From positions 66,512,010 to 66,576,009 of the forward strand of contig CM066983.1 in the NCBI GenBank assembly GCA_033977485.1: 64,000 nt of DNA, read 5' to 3'. The translations under genes and the position numbers were made by a program. The stretch is from Hydrangea macrophylla. Lineage: Eukaryota; Streptophyta; Magnoliopsida; Cornales; Hydrangeaceae. The notes beneath the pieces were generated by a model. That model made no database searches and was not told the origin of the DNA. It worked only from the letters and a program-made list of their open reading frames with translations. Numbering within the stretch: position 1 is the stretch's first letter; each line of letters opens with the position of its first letter. Below are positions 9,053 to 19,248 of this stretch, one piece after another.

Positions 9053-11668
9053 TTGAATAAACTGACCGTCAAGAACAAGCATCCATTGCCACGAATAGAT
9101 GACTTGTTTGATCAGTTACAAGGGGCTCAGGTATTTTCAAAGATCGACTTGAGATCCGGTTACCATCAGTTGAAAGTCAAAGAGGAAGATGTTGAGAAGA
9201 CAGCTTTCAGGACTCGATATGGTCACTTTGAATTTTTGGTTATGCCATTTGGAGTGACTAATGCACCAGCTGCTTTCATGGACTTGACGAACCGTGTTTT
9301 CAAGGATTATTTAGATGAGTTCGTTATCGTGTTCATAGACGACATCCTAATCTACTCCAAAAGCGTTGAAGATCACGAGCATCATTTGCGATTAGCTTTA
9401 CAACGATTGCGTGAAAAGAGATTATTCGGCAAATTGAAGAAGTGTGAGTTTTGGTTGACCGAGATAGCTTTTCTTGGACATATAGTGTCGGCAAAGGGAA
9501 TTTCTGTAGACCCTCAGAAGATAGAAGCAGTTACCAACTGGGTGAGACCAACGAATGTAACAGACATCAGAAGTTTCCTAGGATTAGCTGGGTATTATCG
9601 GAGATTTATAAAAGACTTTTCGCGTATAGCAATGCCGATGACACAGTTAATGAGGAAAGATATTGCTTTTGTTTGGAGTCCAGAATGTGAAGAAAGTTTC
9701 CAAGAGTTGAAGGGTCGACTAGTGAAAGCACCAATATTAGCCGTTCCGTCAGGGACTGAAGGATTTATCATTTACAGTGATGCTTCATATAGAGGTTTAG
9801 GTTGCGTTCTTATGCAAGGTGATAAAGTCATTGCATATGCGTCAAGACAACTTAGACCGCACGAGAAGAATTATCCAACTCATGATCTAGAATTGGCCGC
9901 CGTGATTTTTGCATTGAAGATTTGGCGTCATTATCTATACGAAGAGAAATGTGAGATCTATGAGGATCACAAGAGTTTAAAGTACCTGTTTACACAACGA
10001 GATTTGAACATGAGGCAAAGGAGATGGCTAGAGTTAATGAAGGACTATGATTTGTCGATTCAATATCATTCGGGCAAGGCGAATGTCGTCGCCGATGCTC
10101 TTAGTCGCAAAGTACCAACCAACACCGCATCAGATTTGACTTCTCAGAAAGAACTGATACGTGATATGGAAAATTTGGAGCTTGAAGTGATACCGAGGAT
10201 TGAAAGTGGCTTGATGTCGATGATGGTGGCACAACCACTCTTGATTCACGAGATCATAGAGAAACAACTTCAAGATGTGGCTTTGAAGAAGATTTGTGAT
10301 GAGATTCCGATGGGCAAACAACCGGGATTCACGTTTGAGAACAATGTGTTGAGATTGAGGGGTAGAATTTGTGTACCTAGTGAGAAAGAGTTAAAGCGAA
10401 ACATCCTAGAGGAAGCACACAACACAAAATATACCGTTCACCCGGGAAGCACCAAGATGTATAGAGACTTGAGACATGTTTATTGGTGGCCGGGAATGAA
10501 GAGAGAAATAGCACGTTATGTTTCACGATGTACGAGTTGTCAACAAGTAAAGGCCGAACGCCAAGTACCCTCGGGATTATTACAACCGTTACCGATAGCC
10601 GAGTGGAAATGGGAGCACATAACAATGGATTTTGTTAGTGGGTTTCCGAGGTCGAAGAGATCAAATACTATTATTTGGGTGATTGTTGACCGTTTGACAA
10701 AGTCGTCGCACTTCTTACCACTTCGAACAACTAAGCCGATACCGTTAGCTAAGTTGTATATTCGCGAGATTGTGAGACTACATGGTATCCCAGTTTCTAT
10801 CGTTTCGGATAGGGATAGTAGTTTTACGTCGAAGTTTTGGAGAGCCTTGCAAGAAGCAATGGGTACCAAATTACACTTTAGTACAGCTTTTCATCCTCAG
10901 ACCAATGGTCAATCAGAGAGAGTAATCCAGATTTTAGAGGACATGCTTCGTTTATGTGTACTTGATTTTCAAAGTGATTGGGAAGACCACCTACCGTTAA
11001 TTGAGTTCGCATATAACAACAGTTTTCAATCGAGTATTGGAATGGCTCCTTATGAAGCTTTATATGGTCGTGTATGTCGTTCACCAATTAGTTGGACAGA
11101 TGTGGGAGAAAGAAAGATTGAAGGGCCGAAAATTGTACAAGAGACGACGGATAAGATAAAGGTAATTCGACAACGGTTACTGATAGCTCAGAGTAGGTAT
11201 AAGAGTTACGCCGACAAGCGCAGACGACCGTTGGAATTTGATGTAGGAGACTTGGTGTATTTGAAGGTGTCACCTTCAAAGGGAATAACCAGATTTGGTA
11301 GATACGGAAAACTCAACCCGAGGTATGTAGGACCTTTTGAAATCATTGGAAAGGTTGGACCCGTAGCTTATCGTTTGAACTTGCCGAGCAAGTATGCTCA
11401 AGTTCATAACGTGTTTCATGTATCGTTGTTACGCAAACAATTAGTGGAAGATAGAGATCAAGTGATGACTCCGACATCGAATGAGATTCAGAGTGATTTG
11501 ACGTATGTTGCATATCCAGTAGAGATCTTGGATCGGAAGGATCAAGTCTTACGAAATAAAGTAATATCGAAAGTGAAAGTGTTATGGCGTAGCCAAACTA
11601 CGGAAGAGATGACGTGGGAAATAGAAGATGAGATGCGTACTCAGTATCCGCACCTTTTCGAGACATGA
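9053..11668 (+). pseudogene. RT, RNase H, integrase and chromodomain segment of gag-pol
   Basis: 871 residues in the same frame, open to the natural TGA at 11666-11668. The RT has [12 protein letters not shown] and the catalytic F-I-D-D at 9332-9343. RNase H starts near Y-S-D-A-S (9774) and ends at A-D-A-L-S-R-K. Integrase has the zinc motif (H-N, then V-H-P-G, then C-T-S-C), with the acidic triad in T-M-D-F-V, V-S-D-R-D and G-Q-S-E-R-V. The C-terminal 55 residues (Y-P-V-E-I-L-D ... V-K-V-L-W ... T-W-E) are a chromodomain of the plant chromovirus type, thought to steer integration to heterochromatin. All catalytic residues I can check are present. The copy is dead only because of the two upstream stops. 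Confidence 0.93.
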
Positions 11669-11692
11669 GGTATAAGTTTGGGGACAAACTTC

Positions 11693-11710
11693 TTTTAAGG
11701 GGGAGAGTAT
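11693..11710 (+). other. polypurine tract
   Basis: TTTTAAGGGGGAGAGTAT directly precedes the 3' LTR copy, 25 bp after the gag-pol stop. It primes plus-strand DNA synthesis. This sequence class is typical of Tekay/Del elements. Confidence 0.85.
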
Positions 11711-11908
11711 TATAACACCCACATTTGTGTTATTGCTTTTGCAGTACATTGTCATGCATGATAATGTGATGTGGCGTGTCTTATGACACATGGTTGAGTG
11801 AGTTTTGACTCACGAGTTGATTTCGGTGTCTATATTAGAGAACCCTTTGAAACTATTGTGATTGAAGATTTATTGTTGTGAAGTCTCTCCGAGTATGAGA
11901 CGGTCACT
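11711..11908 (+). repeat. 3' LTR, first 198 bp only
   Basis: It matches 4732-4929 with three substitutions (after GCTTTTGCA, in GATTTCGGTG, and in GTCTATATT). It breaks off exactly at GGTCACT and continues with sequence from 3857 onward. The junction shares a single T, so it was not made by homologous recombination at that point. Confidence 0.92.
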
Positions 11909-12783
11909 TATGATTGCCTACTTGCCTATTTGGTATTGATAATTAGTATGAGTGGAGTGGTAGAACTTCTACTATTAGACTATGTTTTATTTACTTGGTT
12001 CATGGATAATGTATTAATATTTTTGTTTGAGACTAAGTTTTATATTTTAATGTGGTGATAATAGTCTTGATACATGGTTTTGTTAATCTCATAGACATGT
12101 GGTTGGTATTTGATTATTTTGTATCAGCGTACTATGCTATCAATATCATGTTATTTGTGGTTGTCTTGTTGATATATGGTTACAGGTGATGGTCTTGTTG
12201 ACCCCATGGATATTTAGTTTTAATTACGTTCATTTTTAGACTAGTATATAAGTAGTTGTTTGTTTATGTTTATTGTTCTTGTTGTGGACCTTGTGGCTTG
12301 TGGAGTTGTGGTTGACAGGTTGTAGTAGTTGTGGTTGTGTTGTGAATTGTGATGCTTTAATTTTTGTGTCATTGCAAATTTCCAATTAGCAAGTACTTTT
12401 TGTGAATTTTTGTGTTGTTGAAAAATTATTTTTTCAACTTAGGTTGTTTACTACTACTTTTTGTAATCAGTACTATTCATTAATCAGGCTATTAGCTGCC
12501 CTTAAAAAAATAATAATCAAACTTCGGTTGAATCTCAATCTGAATTTTCGAACCGAACCCGAACTTTCATTTCGGGACCTGAACTATATTTTTGAACTTT
12601 ATTTCAATTTAGATTTCGGTATCAAAATTCCCAACCCGGTGATTTTTTTTTTCTGTTTGAACTCGAAACGATTGATTGCCCACCCCTAGCATCGATGAAA
12701 AGGAGGAGAAAAAAAAAAGGATCTCTGGATATTTATATATTGAGAGGTCTTTGTTTTATTATTAAAATTCTCCAGAGAGGACC
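11909..12783 (+). repeat. 875-bp segment, copy 2 of 3857-4731
   Basis: It is the duplicate of the hAT-remnant flank, including GGACC at 12779-12783. It sits between the broken 3' LTR and a full-length solo LTR, where only a duplication could place the 5' flank of the chromovirus. Confidence 0.92.
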
Positions 12784-14923
12784 TATAACACCCACATTTG
12801 TGTTATTGCTTTTGCATTACATTGTCATGCATGATAATGTGATGTGGCGTGTCTTATGACACATGGTTGAGTGAGTTTTGACTCACGAGTTGATTTGGGT
12901 GTCTGTATTAGAGAACCCTTTGAAACTATTGTGATTGAAGATTTATTGTTGTGAAGTCTCTCCGAGTATGAGACGGTCACTGTGGAACATTTTAAATGTT
13001 TATCTGAAAATAAATGTTTACCTGTGTATTTCAATATCTGTATTATTTTCTGTTTTAGAATTTATATATGTTGTTAGTTTTAGTATCCTGGTGAGAACGA
13101 ATGAACACGCTATTAATTTGGTAGGCTAATTAGCAACTTCGGAAACGTCATGTAGAAATTCGCGTTTTAGCGACCAAACGAAACCTAGTCGAAAACTTTT
13201 ATAATTTTGAAGTTTCACTTATAAAGCTATGAATTAGCTGTGTAGAAAGTTTCAGAGACTGATTAGGAGTTTGGAAAACTCGTGGGGAGGTAAACGTAAT
13301 TCCCCGAGAATGTTGCCTATATATAGATAGAGATGGACTTAGATTTTCATAGTCTTAACCTAATTCCAAAAAGAGGAGGCCAAAAGGGGGCTAGAGGGAG
13401 ATTTTGTTGCTTCGAGCTTTGCAACGCCAAACGACGACCTTCCGTCAGTTTGTTTTCTCCCAGATTTCGTATTCGAGCTCCTCGAGGTAAGAGCTTCGTT
13501 TTGATACCTATTAGGGCCTGTTTGGTTAAGTTTTCCGAAAAGTTATTTTCTAGAATTTTTCATAAAAGTTGATAAATGGAATTCTGATCCATAGGAATTG
13601 TACTAGACGGACTTCTGCACGTTCTTTGTGCACGAGTTTTCTTCAGATCGTATTATAGGAGCGTTATTTGGAGGTGAGTGATTCAACTATGTTTTGGAAT
13701 GATTTCTTGACATGTATTCATATTTTGTGTGAATAGCATGTATTAATTCTTAGAGATATATTGTGTAGTTCATATTGGGCAATTATATTGATAAGTAGGC
13801 TCAATAGCACGGTGATATGTTTTGATTACCGCAAGTATGGTGAAATGTATTTGAGCATGTTAAGTTGCTTATTTGGGTCAGAAGGAGCACGTGGTCACCG
13901 TGCCATTTTGTGGAGCCGATATAGGCATTAAGGTCGCACGATTGAAGAGAAGAATCGTGGGTCTTACCCTTTCGCGTGGACTTATTGGCGAGGAGTCGCG
14001 GATTGGGAATATGGACGGGCACGTGAGTCTCCGGCGACTAGTATGAAATGTAGAGATGTGAATGCAGACATGTTTATCATTCATGTACATATGTTGATTT
14101 ATTCACTAAGCTTTAGCTTAAACAAATCGAAATATGTGTGGTTATTCAAATAACCATTGCAGGTATAAATGCTGGCGAGGAATCGGAGAAGTGAACTCGT
14201 GGGTTTAAAGTTCTTTTAGAAGATAACTTGAATGTTGAATCTTGTAGTTTTGGAACAATAGGAATGTTGTAATAAGAATTCTTATGATTTTTAGTTATGT
14301 TTAACTTGGTATGTTGGAACGAATCTAAAATGTTGTAATAGTTAGTAACATGTTGTAACTGTGCTTCGGTATTATGTTAATACAGTTAGGATTGTTTTTG
14401 GAGTACTTTTGGAAGTGTGTGTTTCGATCGCTGTTCGAATTCAAAAGCTTTTAAACTTGAAAATGCTGCAGAATGTGTTGCTGCCATAAACCAGTCGACT
14501 GGTTGAGAAAACAGTCGACTGAAGCCTCTTTTTTTAGCAATTCACTGCATGTTTTCGTAGAGGATCAGTCGACTGGGTCCCCGACACAGTCGACTGGATG
14601 GTGGTTTCACTTCAGGTATTTTGTATCCAGGCTGGACTTCAGTCGACCGGACCGTACCAGTCGACTGAAAATTTGAAGCCCCAGTCGACTGGGTGTAGAA
14701 AGCAGTCGACTGGATGGTGTTTTAAAACCCAACTTTCTGCTGGACCAGGATCAGTCGACTGGATCTGAGGATCAGTCGACTGGACGGATGGTTTTCTAAA
14801 TGACTTGTTTTATTCCGCTGCGTGTGTTCTTCAAACTTAATTTTGGGAACGTTAATGAATTGGTTTAGCCTCGGTGGCGTGCCACGGGCTTCGGTTCCGC
14901 TATTGTGGGACCGGGCTGTGACA
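12784..14923 (+). mobile_element. full-length solo LTR (2140 bp) of the same chromovirus
   Basis: It is 2140 bp with no indel against 4732-6871. It is flanked by GGACC on both sides (12779-12783 and 14924-14928) and is not followed by a PBS. Its first 198 bp equal the 5' LTR and not the 3' LTR copy, while its last 1.2 kb carry eight differences from the 5' LTR. That is what a 5'/3' hybrid made by LTR-LTR recombination would show. It contains the TATA box and the palindrome array at shifted positions. Confidence 0.92.
14492..14782 (+). repeat. array of ten CAGTCGACTG-type palindromes (solo LTR)
   Basis: The same five pairs as in the 5' LTR, offset by 8052. Here the first and third sites, which are mutated in the 5' LTR, are perfect palindromes. 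Only the fifth (CAGTCGACCG) is not. Confidence 0.9.
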
Positions 14924-14927
14924 GGAC

Positions 14928-15031
14928 CCCTCTCTTTATTAAAAAGGGGGCTTCTGTTTTGACCGTCGGTTCGTATTTAGAAACTGAATTTGACGGCCAA
15001 AACAGAGGTACTCTCTTTAATAAAGAGAGGG
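14928..15031. repeat. imperfect inverted repeat, about 100 bp
   Basis: CCTCTCTTTATTAAA and CTTCTGTTTTGACC at the left face GGCCAAAACAGAG and TTTAATAAAGAGAGG at the right, so the segment can fold back on itself. It lies directly after the chromovirus target duplication. It may be a MITE remnant into which the chromovirus inserted; no target duplication of its own was found. Confidence 0.5.
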
Positions 15032-15129
15032 AGCCATCTTTAGAGCCTGACTATATATATATACTATATATGCACCTATATAATGGATTGAACTTTGAAT
15101 TTGAAAAACCAATATTTTAGCAATGATTT

Positions 15130-16286
15130 TGTTTGCACCCAAAAACCGTCAATGGTTTTTGAGCCCGAGTTGCGTGGAACTGAATAGAGGGGAGGCTGGG
15201 CTAAAGAATGAATGACTCATCGGATTTAAACGTAGACGTGAGACCGATGATAGGTATAAGGTTGTTGGGTGTGGTAAGGAGAGCCCGATGGGAAAATTGA
15301 ACATGTATGAGGATTATCGGGCTGTGGAAAAATATAACCCAATGCACGGTTAGCCCGATGGTGGAATGAAGCAACACGAAGCCCAATCGGACACCATGGA
15401 ATGAAGGATGGCTGTAGCAGTCCGATTGGCCATGGGCATTTGAAGAAAGGTAATCGGGCATGAGGAAAAGCATGACCATGGATAAAGCCCGATTCATCCA
15501 GGAGAATAAGTGACGAGGCCGATGGACTGAAAGGAGAAGGCGGTACTATCCACAGCTGTCAGGATGACGTCATCTCAGAGTTTTGGAAACAAGAGTCCGT
15601 TCAGGAAAGGAATCTGATCGTGTCTAGCTGGATTTAAGCGTTTGATCCCTAAATTAAAGGGATTGCTTCAATCAAAATCCGGATAGGGAAGGAATTGGAG
15701 ATAAGAAAGGATTCTTCCACCATCAGCCAATCAGTCAAGCAGCTTGGGGCGCAAGCTAAGGAGCTCGTGTCCAATTAGGAATCATCTAAGGCCGCTATAA
15801 ATATTCAGGCAGGCCAACCAAGCAGGGGACTCCGCGTCATCTCGAAACAGCATACACACTGCATTCGAAGCATTCAAAGCATTCAAAGCACTCTTTTAAG
15901 TCTTTATGTTTTTTAGCCTTCATAGCAAATAGGTCTGCCCTTTTTGTTATTTCTTTTTGTTCTTTTGGATAATCAACCTGTTCTGGTTTGTTCTTTAGAT
16001 CTGTTTATTTTTTTCAAACATTTAATAAAATCTTCATTTTATTAAACCGTTTGTGATCGTTTACCTGTTAATCTCGACACTATTTAGCTTGTGCGCTTCA
16101 GTACTACTAAAGAATTTACGGTGAGGGTACTTTCCTACTCACTATACACAATCACTCTGTTTAGAAGTTAGATCATAAAGCCTTGTGTATCACTCACACA
16201 AGCGGATAGGAAATTAGTTTGCACGCACACACACATACACCGAACCACTGTTGGTTCTGGCACGCCCGCGTAAATTACAGCAAACA
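15130..16286 (+). repeat. LTR-a of the aberrant element (1157 bp)
   Basis: From TGTTTGCACCC to ACAGCAAACA, followed by a PBS-like site. Only its ends and the last 500 bp (from CCGCTATAAAT onward) resemble LTR-b; the U3-like part is largely different although it shares GCCCGAT-type motifs. Confidence 0.8.
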
Positions 16287-16290
16287 TTTT

Positions 16291-16308
16291 TGGCACGCCC
16301 GGTGGGAC
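16291..16308 (+). other. primer-binding-site-like sequence after LTR-a
   Basis: TGGCACGCCCGGTGGGAC starts 4 bp after LTR-a. Its inverted counterpart GTCCCACCGGGCGTGCCA is at 19228-19245 beside LTR-c. The tRNA it pairs with was not identified. Confidence 0.7.
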
Positions 16309-16563
16309 CGTCAGGTGACGAGCCATGCACACCGTGAAGCATGACTACAGTTCTACCGCGACCGGATTCGTTGGAGGAACGAAAAAATAAGCCATTTTTA
16401 TGGTTTAATTTATCGGTTTAAGGACCGATACGATGATGAGATCGGTCATCTTTACAAAGATATTGACCGTTTTAAGGCCGATATACAGTTTTTCAACAAC
16501 GAAATCGGTCTCCTTCTTGCCATAAGTGAAGCGGAAGAGCCACCACCTAATGAAATTTTTTTC

Positions 16564-17193
16564 ATGTCAATGAAGGAATTTTTAGACAGTGGTTGGAGGA
16601 AAAAACCAAGCAGTTTTTCAGATTTACCGCTCGGGGGGCAAGAAGACAAAAAAATAATTGCTAGTGACAGGCCAAAAATTTTTATTTCGGCTAAAGAGGC
16701 TCTCACTAGCGATGATGAAGAAGAAGAAACGCTCGGGGGGCAAGCTCTAAACGAGCCTCACAATTATGTTGAGGCCGAAAAGGAAGAGTGTGACAGGCCG
16801 AGTGATCTCGTATCGGCCATAGACCCTCCTAGTGATGAGGAGGACGATGATGAAGACCCCCTTGGTGATGAAGAAATCGGCGATGAAGGGTTCGGGGGGC
16901 AAGCTTCGCAGAGACCGATTGACTTTAAATCGGTCCATAAATTTTTTGAACATATTCCTTTGAGGAAACTCACCGTTAAGGAGTTGTTCAATTTTTTCGG
17001 TCTAATAATAGTGACCGATTATATTTTTTATTCTAAGCCAATTAATTATTTGGCTTGTGTTAATGTTAATCCACAATGGCTTTGTGGATCTCACCAAAAG
17101 CTAGCTATGATTTGGTGGGTCTTGCTGTTACAGTTCTATTATCAAAAGAAAAAAAATTATCAAAAGACCGAACTGAAAAATATATTAGGTTAA
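16564..17193 (+). CDS. acidic element-borne protein with L-G-G-Q repeats, function unknown
   Basis: A 209-residue open frame is the only sizeable one in the 1.5-kb internal region. The middle is very acidic (runs such as D-D-E-E-E-E and D-E-E-D-D-D-E-D). Three G-G-Q motifs (twice L-G-G-Q, once F-G-G-Q) stem from a repeated DNA motif CGGGGGGCAAG at about 16633, 16734 and 16898. The C-terminus is hydrophobic and basic. An earlier in-frame start may exist, because coding-like sequence begins upstream of 16564. I do not recognise a domain; it could be a decayed gag of a non-autonomous element. It is not likely to be a host gene, as it lies between LTRs. Confidence 0.4.
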   Translation: MSMKEFLDSGWRKKPSSFSDLPLGGQEDKKIIASDRPKIFISAKEALTSDDEEEETLGGQALNEPHNYVEAEKEECDRPSDLVSAIDPPSDEEDDDEDPLGDEEIGDEGFGGQASQRPIDFKSVHKFFEHIPLRKLTVKELFNFFGLIIVTDYIFYSKPINYLACVNVNPQWLCGSHQKLAMIWWVLLLQFYYQKKKNYQKTELKNILG

Positions 17194-17764
17194 AGTGAAT
17201 CGGACAGGCTGTCCGATGATGGAAGCGCATTTTGGTTTTCCTTAAAACTCATCTATTCTGTAATGCCTCTTTTTTTTGTTTGGTTGACGTCATGGTGGGC
17301 TCAAAATGTCTCATGCTATATGCTAGACTAATGAAGAAGGATTGGCAATTTACTGGCATAATATGGGTCATAATACAACATCAGGATAGATGGTGGGGTC
17401 CATTGGTGACCCATTATCGGATTTGGTGTTCAATGTTGAACAAAAGTAATGACGGGTTTGTCATTCACTTCCTATTCAACATGTGGCTTCCAAAAATTGA
17501 TAGCAAAGAATTAATCGAGCAGGTTCAGGTTGGCATGAGCCCGATTCAATAGGCAGGCCTGCTCGCCAAGTACGGATGCGTCATCATTGCTTTTTTGCCA
17601 GAACTCTTTGATGGACAGTGAAGGCTTTGGTCCGATGACTGATCAAATTGGTGTTAAAGGCTTACATGATCACACTATGATAAGATCGATGTCAGTCTAA
17701 AGGTAATCGGTCTGATAAAAATGGCTCTTCAAAAATTACATTATTTTTTTCATTTTTAAACAGC

Positions 17765-17776
17765 TAAGGGGGCAAT
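17765..17776 (+). other. polypurine-tract-like site before LTR-b
   Basis: TAAGGGGGCAAT ends immediately before TGTTTGCACC of LTR-b, the position and composition expected of a PPT. This places LTR-b in a 3' LTR position even though it does not match LTR-a. Confidence 0.7.
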
Positions 17777-19195
17777 TGTTTGCACCTAAAAAATACATTT
17801 TTTAAGGTCAAAATTGGTAGAGGCCGATTGGAATTTTTGATCGGACAGTGAGACAGATTGCAAAATTAAGGGCTCAAGTAACTCGTCCAAAATTAGTGGG
17901 GCTAGGTGGCTTTTGATTACTTTGCAATTACCGGACTGCCTCATCAACAATGGTCTAATTCAAACTGACCACCAGTTGATTGGGCTAACTATAATATACA
18001 AATTCGGATTGATTTGGTAGAGCCAGCCCGATGAGACAAGGGTGGAGCCCGATTACTGTGGCTGCAGATTGAATCTCATTTCAAGAAAGTCATGATTGCT
18101 TTCCAAGTGATTGACCCCACGCAATGTGTTTCATTCATTATATTGACTAATGATGGATTGAACTATCAGTTTAGGTGTTGTTTGGCTATTGCTTCGAACA
18201 TGCTGGCTTTCAATTTGGTTATCAATGTTGCATTCAACCATTTTTTGGAAAGTACTAATGGACCCACCAATGGCTTCAATGTTGACAAAAGGACTTTTGG
18301 ATTTCATCAAATCCATTGGACACAAGCCTTGTGCCATCGGGCGGAGCTCTGTAATTCGGCAACTTTAGGAAAAGGGGATATGGTTGGCCAATTATGGGAA
18401 GTAACCAGTCCCTACAAATTCTCCCATATGATATATTGTGATAAGGGAAGTCAAGTTAATATTATCAGTATTTTGGAATAATATTATCAAAGATTATGGA
18501 AAGATAATATTCTTGACATTATCTTATATGAGAAGCATATCTTTTACTTAGAGGGGAAGCCAACCGTACCAAGACTGAATATGGACCAAGTTCAGTGATT
18601 GCTACATATATATATATATATATTCGAAGATATGACAGCTCTTATCAGATTGGGAGGAAAAATTGGTATTTTATACCAGATAATTATGGAAGTCGAGATC
18701 AGATATTAGGAGATAAATCTGGTAATTTTTACCAAATTGTGTTCATCAGATTTTACTTGCCTTATCTCTATCAGTACAGGCCGCTATAAATTAGCAGGCA
18801 GGCCAAGCAGTCAAGGCACTCCGCGTCTCTCTCGAATACCGCATCCAAAATGCATCCAAAAAAGCATTCTTAGCACTCTAAGCATTCTTTTTATTTTTCT
18901 TAGGCTTTCTTAGCTTTCAATTACATTATTGTAATTTCTTTTCCTTTTAATTAAATAAAAGTCCATTTTATTTAATTTTTTTTGTTCATCACTTGTATAG
19001 CTTGTATACTTCAATACTGCCATAGGACCTTAAGTGAGGGTACTTTCCTACTCACTTTTCACAATCGCCCGTTAGAAGTCAGATTTTCAAAACCTTGTGT
19101 GTCACTCACACAAGTGATTTAGGAAATTTTGTGTTTATTAGTTTGGGTCTACCTAACAAGGCTCTGGCACGCCCGAACAACAAATGTAGCAAACA
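17777..19195 (+). repeat. LTR-b (1419 bp), left arm of a large palindrome
   Basis: From TGTTTGCACCT to TAGCAAACA. It is inverted nearly identically at 19249-20671. The open frame at 18092-18481 is mirrored in the inverted copy at 19963-20352 only because the DNA is duplicated; I do not regard it as a gene. Contains a TA microsatellite at about 18605-18622. Confidence 0.88.
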
Positions 19196-19248
19196 TTTTT
19201 CTTCGGAGGCATGGCTTGACACTGTGGGTCCCACCGGGCGTGCCAAAA

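Larger units (their letters stand above)
4732..11908 (+). mobile_element. Tekay/Del-type chromovirus (Ty3), 3' LTR truncated
   Basis: Order: 5' LTR 4732-6871, PBS 6877-6889, gag-pol frame 7100-11668, PPT about 11693-11710, first 198 bp of the 3' LTR 11711-11908. Domain order is gag, protease, RT, RNase H, integrase, chromodomain, as in Ty3 chromoviruses; the long LTRs, iMet-type PBS and C-terminal chromodomain point to the Tekay/Del clade. GGACC at 4727-4731 is the 5' target duplication. Its partner lies at 14924-14928, beyond the solo LTR. The 5' LTR and the partial 3' LTR differ at 3 of 198 positions, so the insertion is not brand new. LTR ends are TA...CA rather than TG...CA. Confidence 0.9.

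Noticed and set aside
18092..18481. 129-residue frame, mirrored at 19963-20352
   Set aside because: It lies inside LTR-b and LTR-c. Its conservation reflects recent DNA duplication; no domain is visible and LTRs rarely code.
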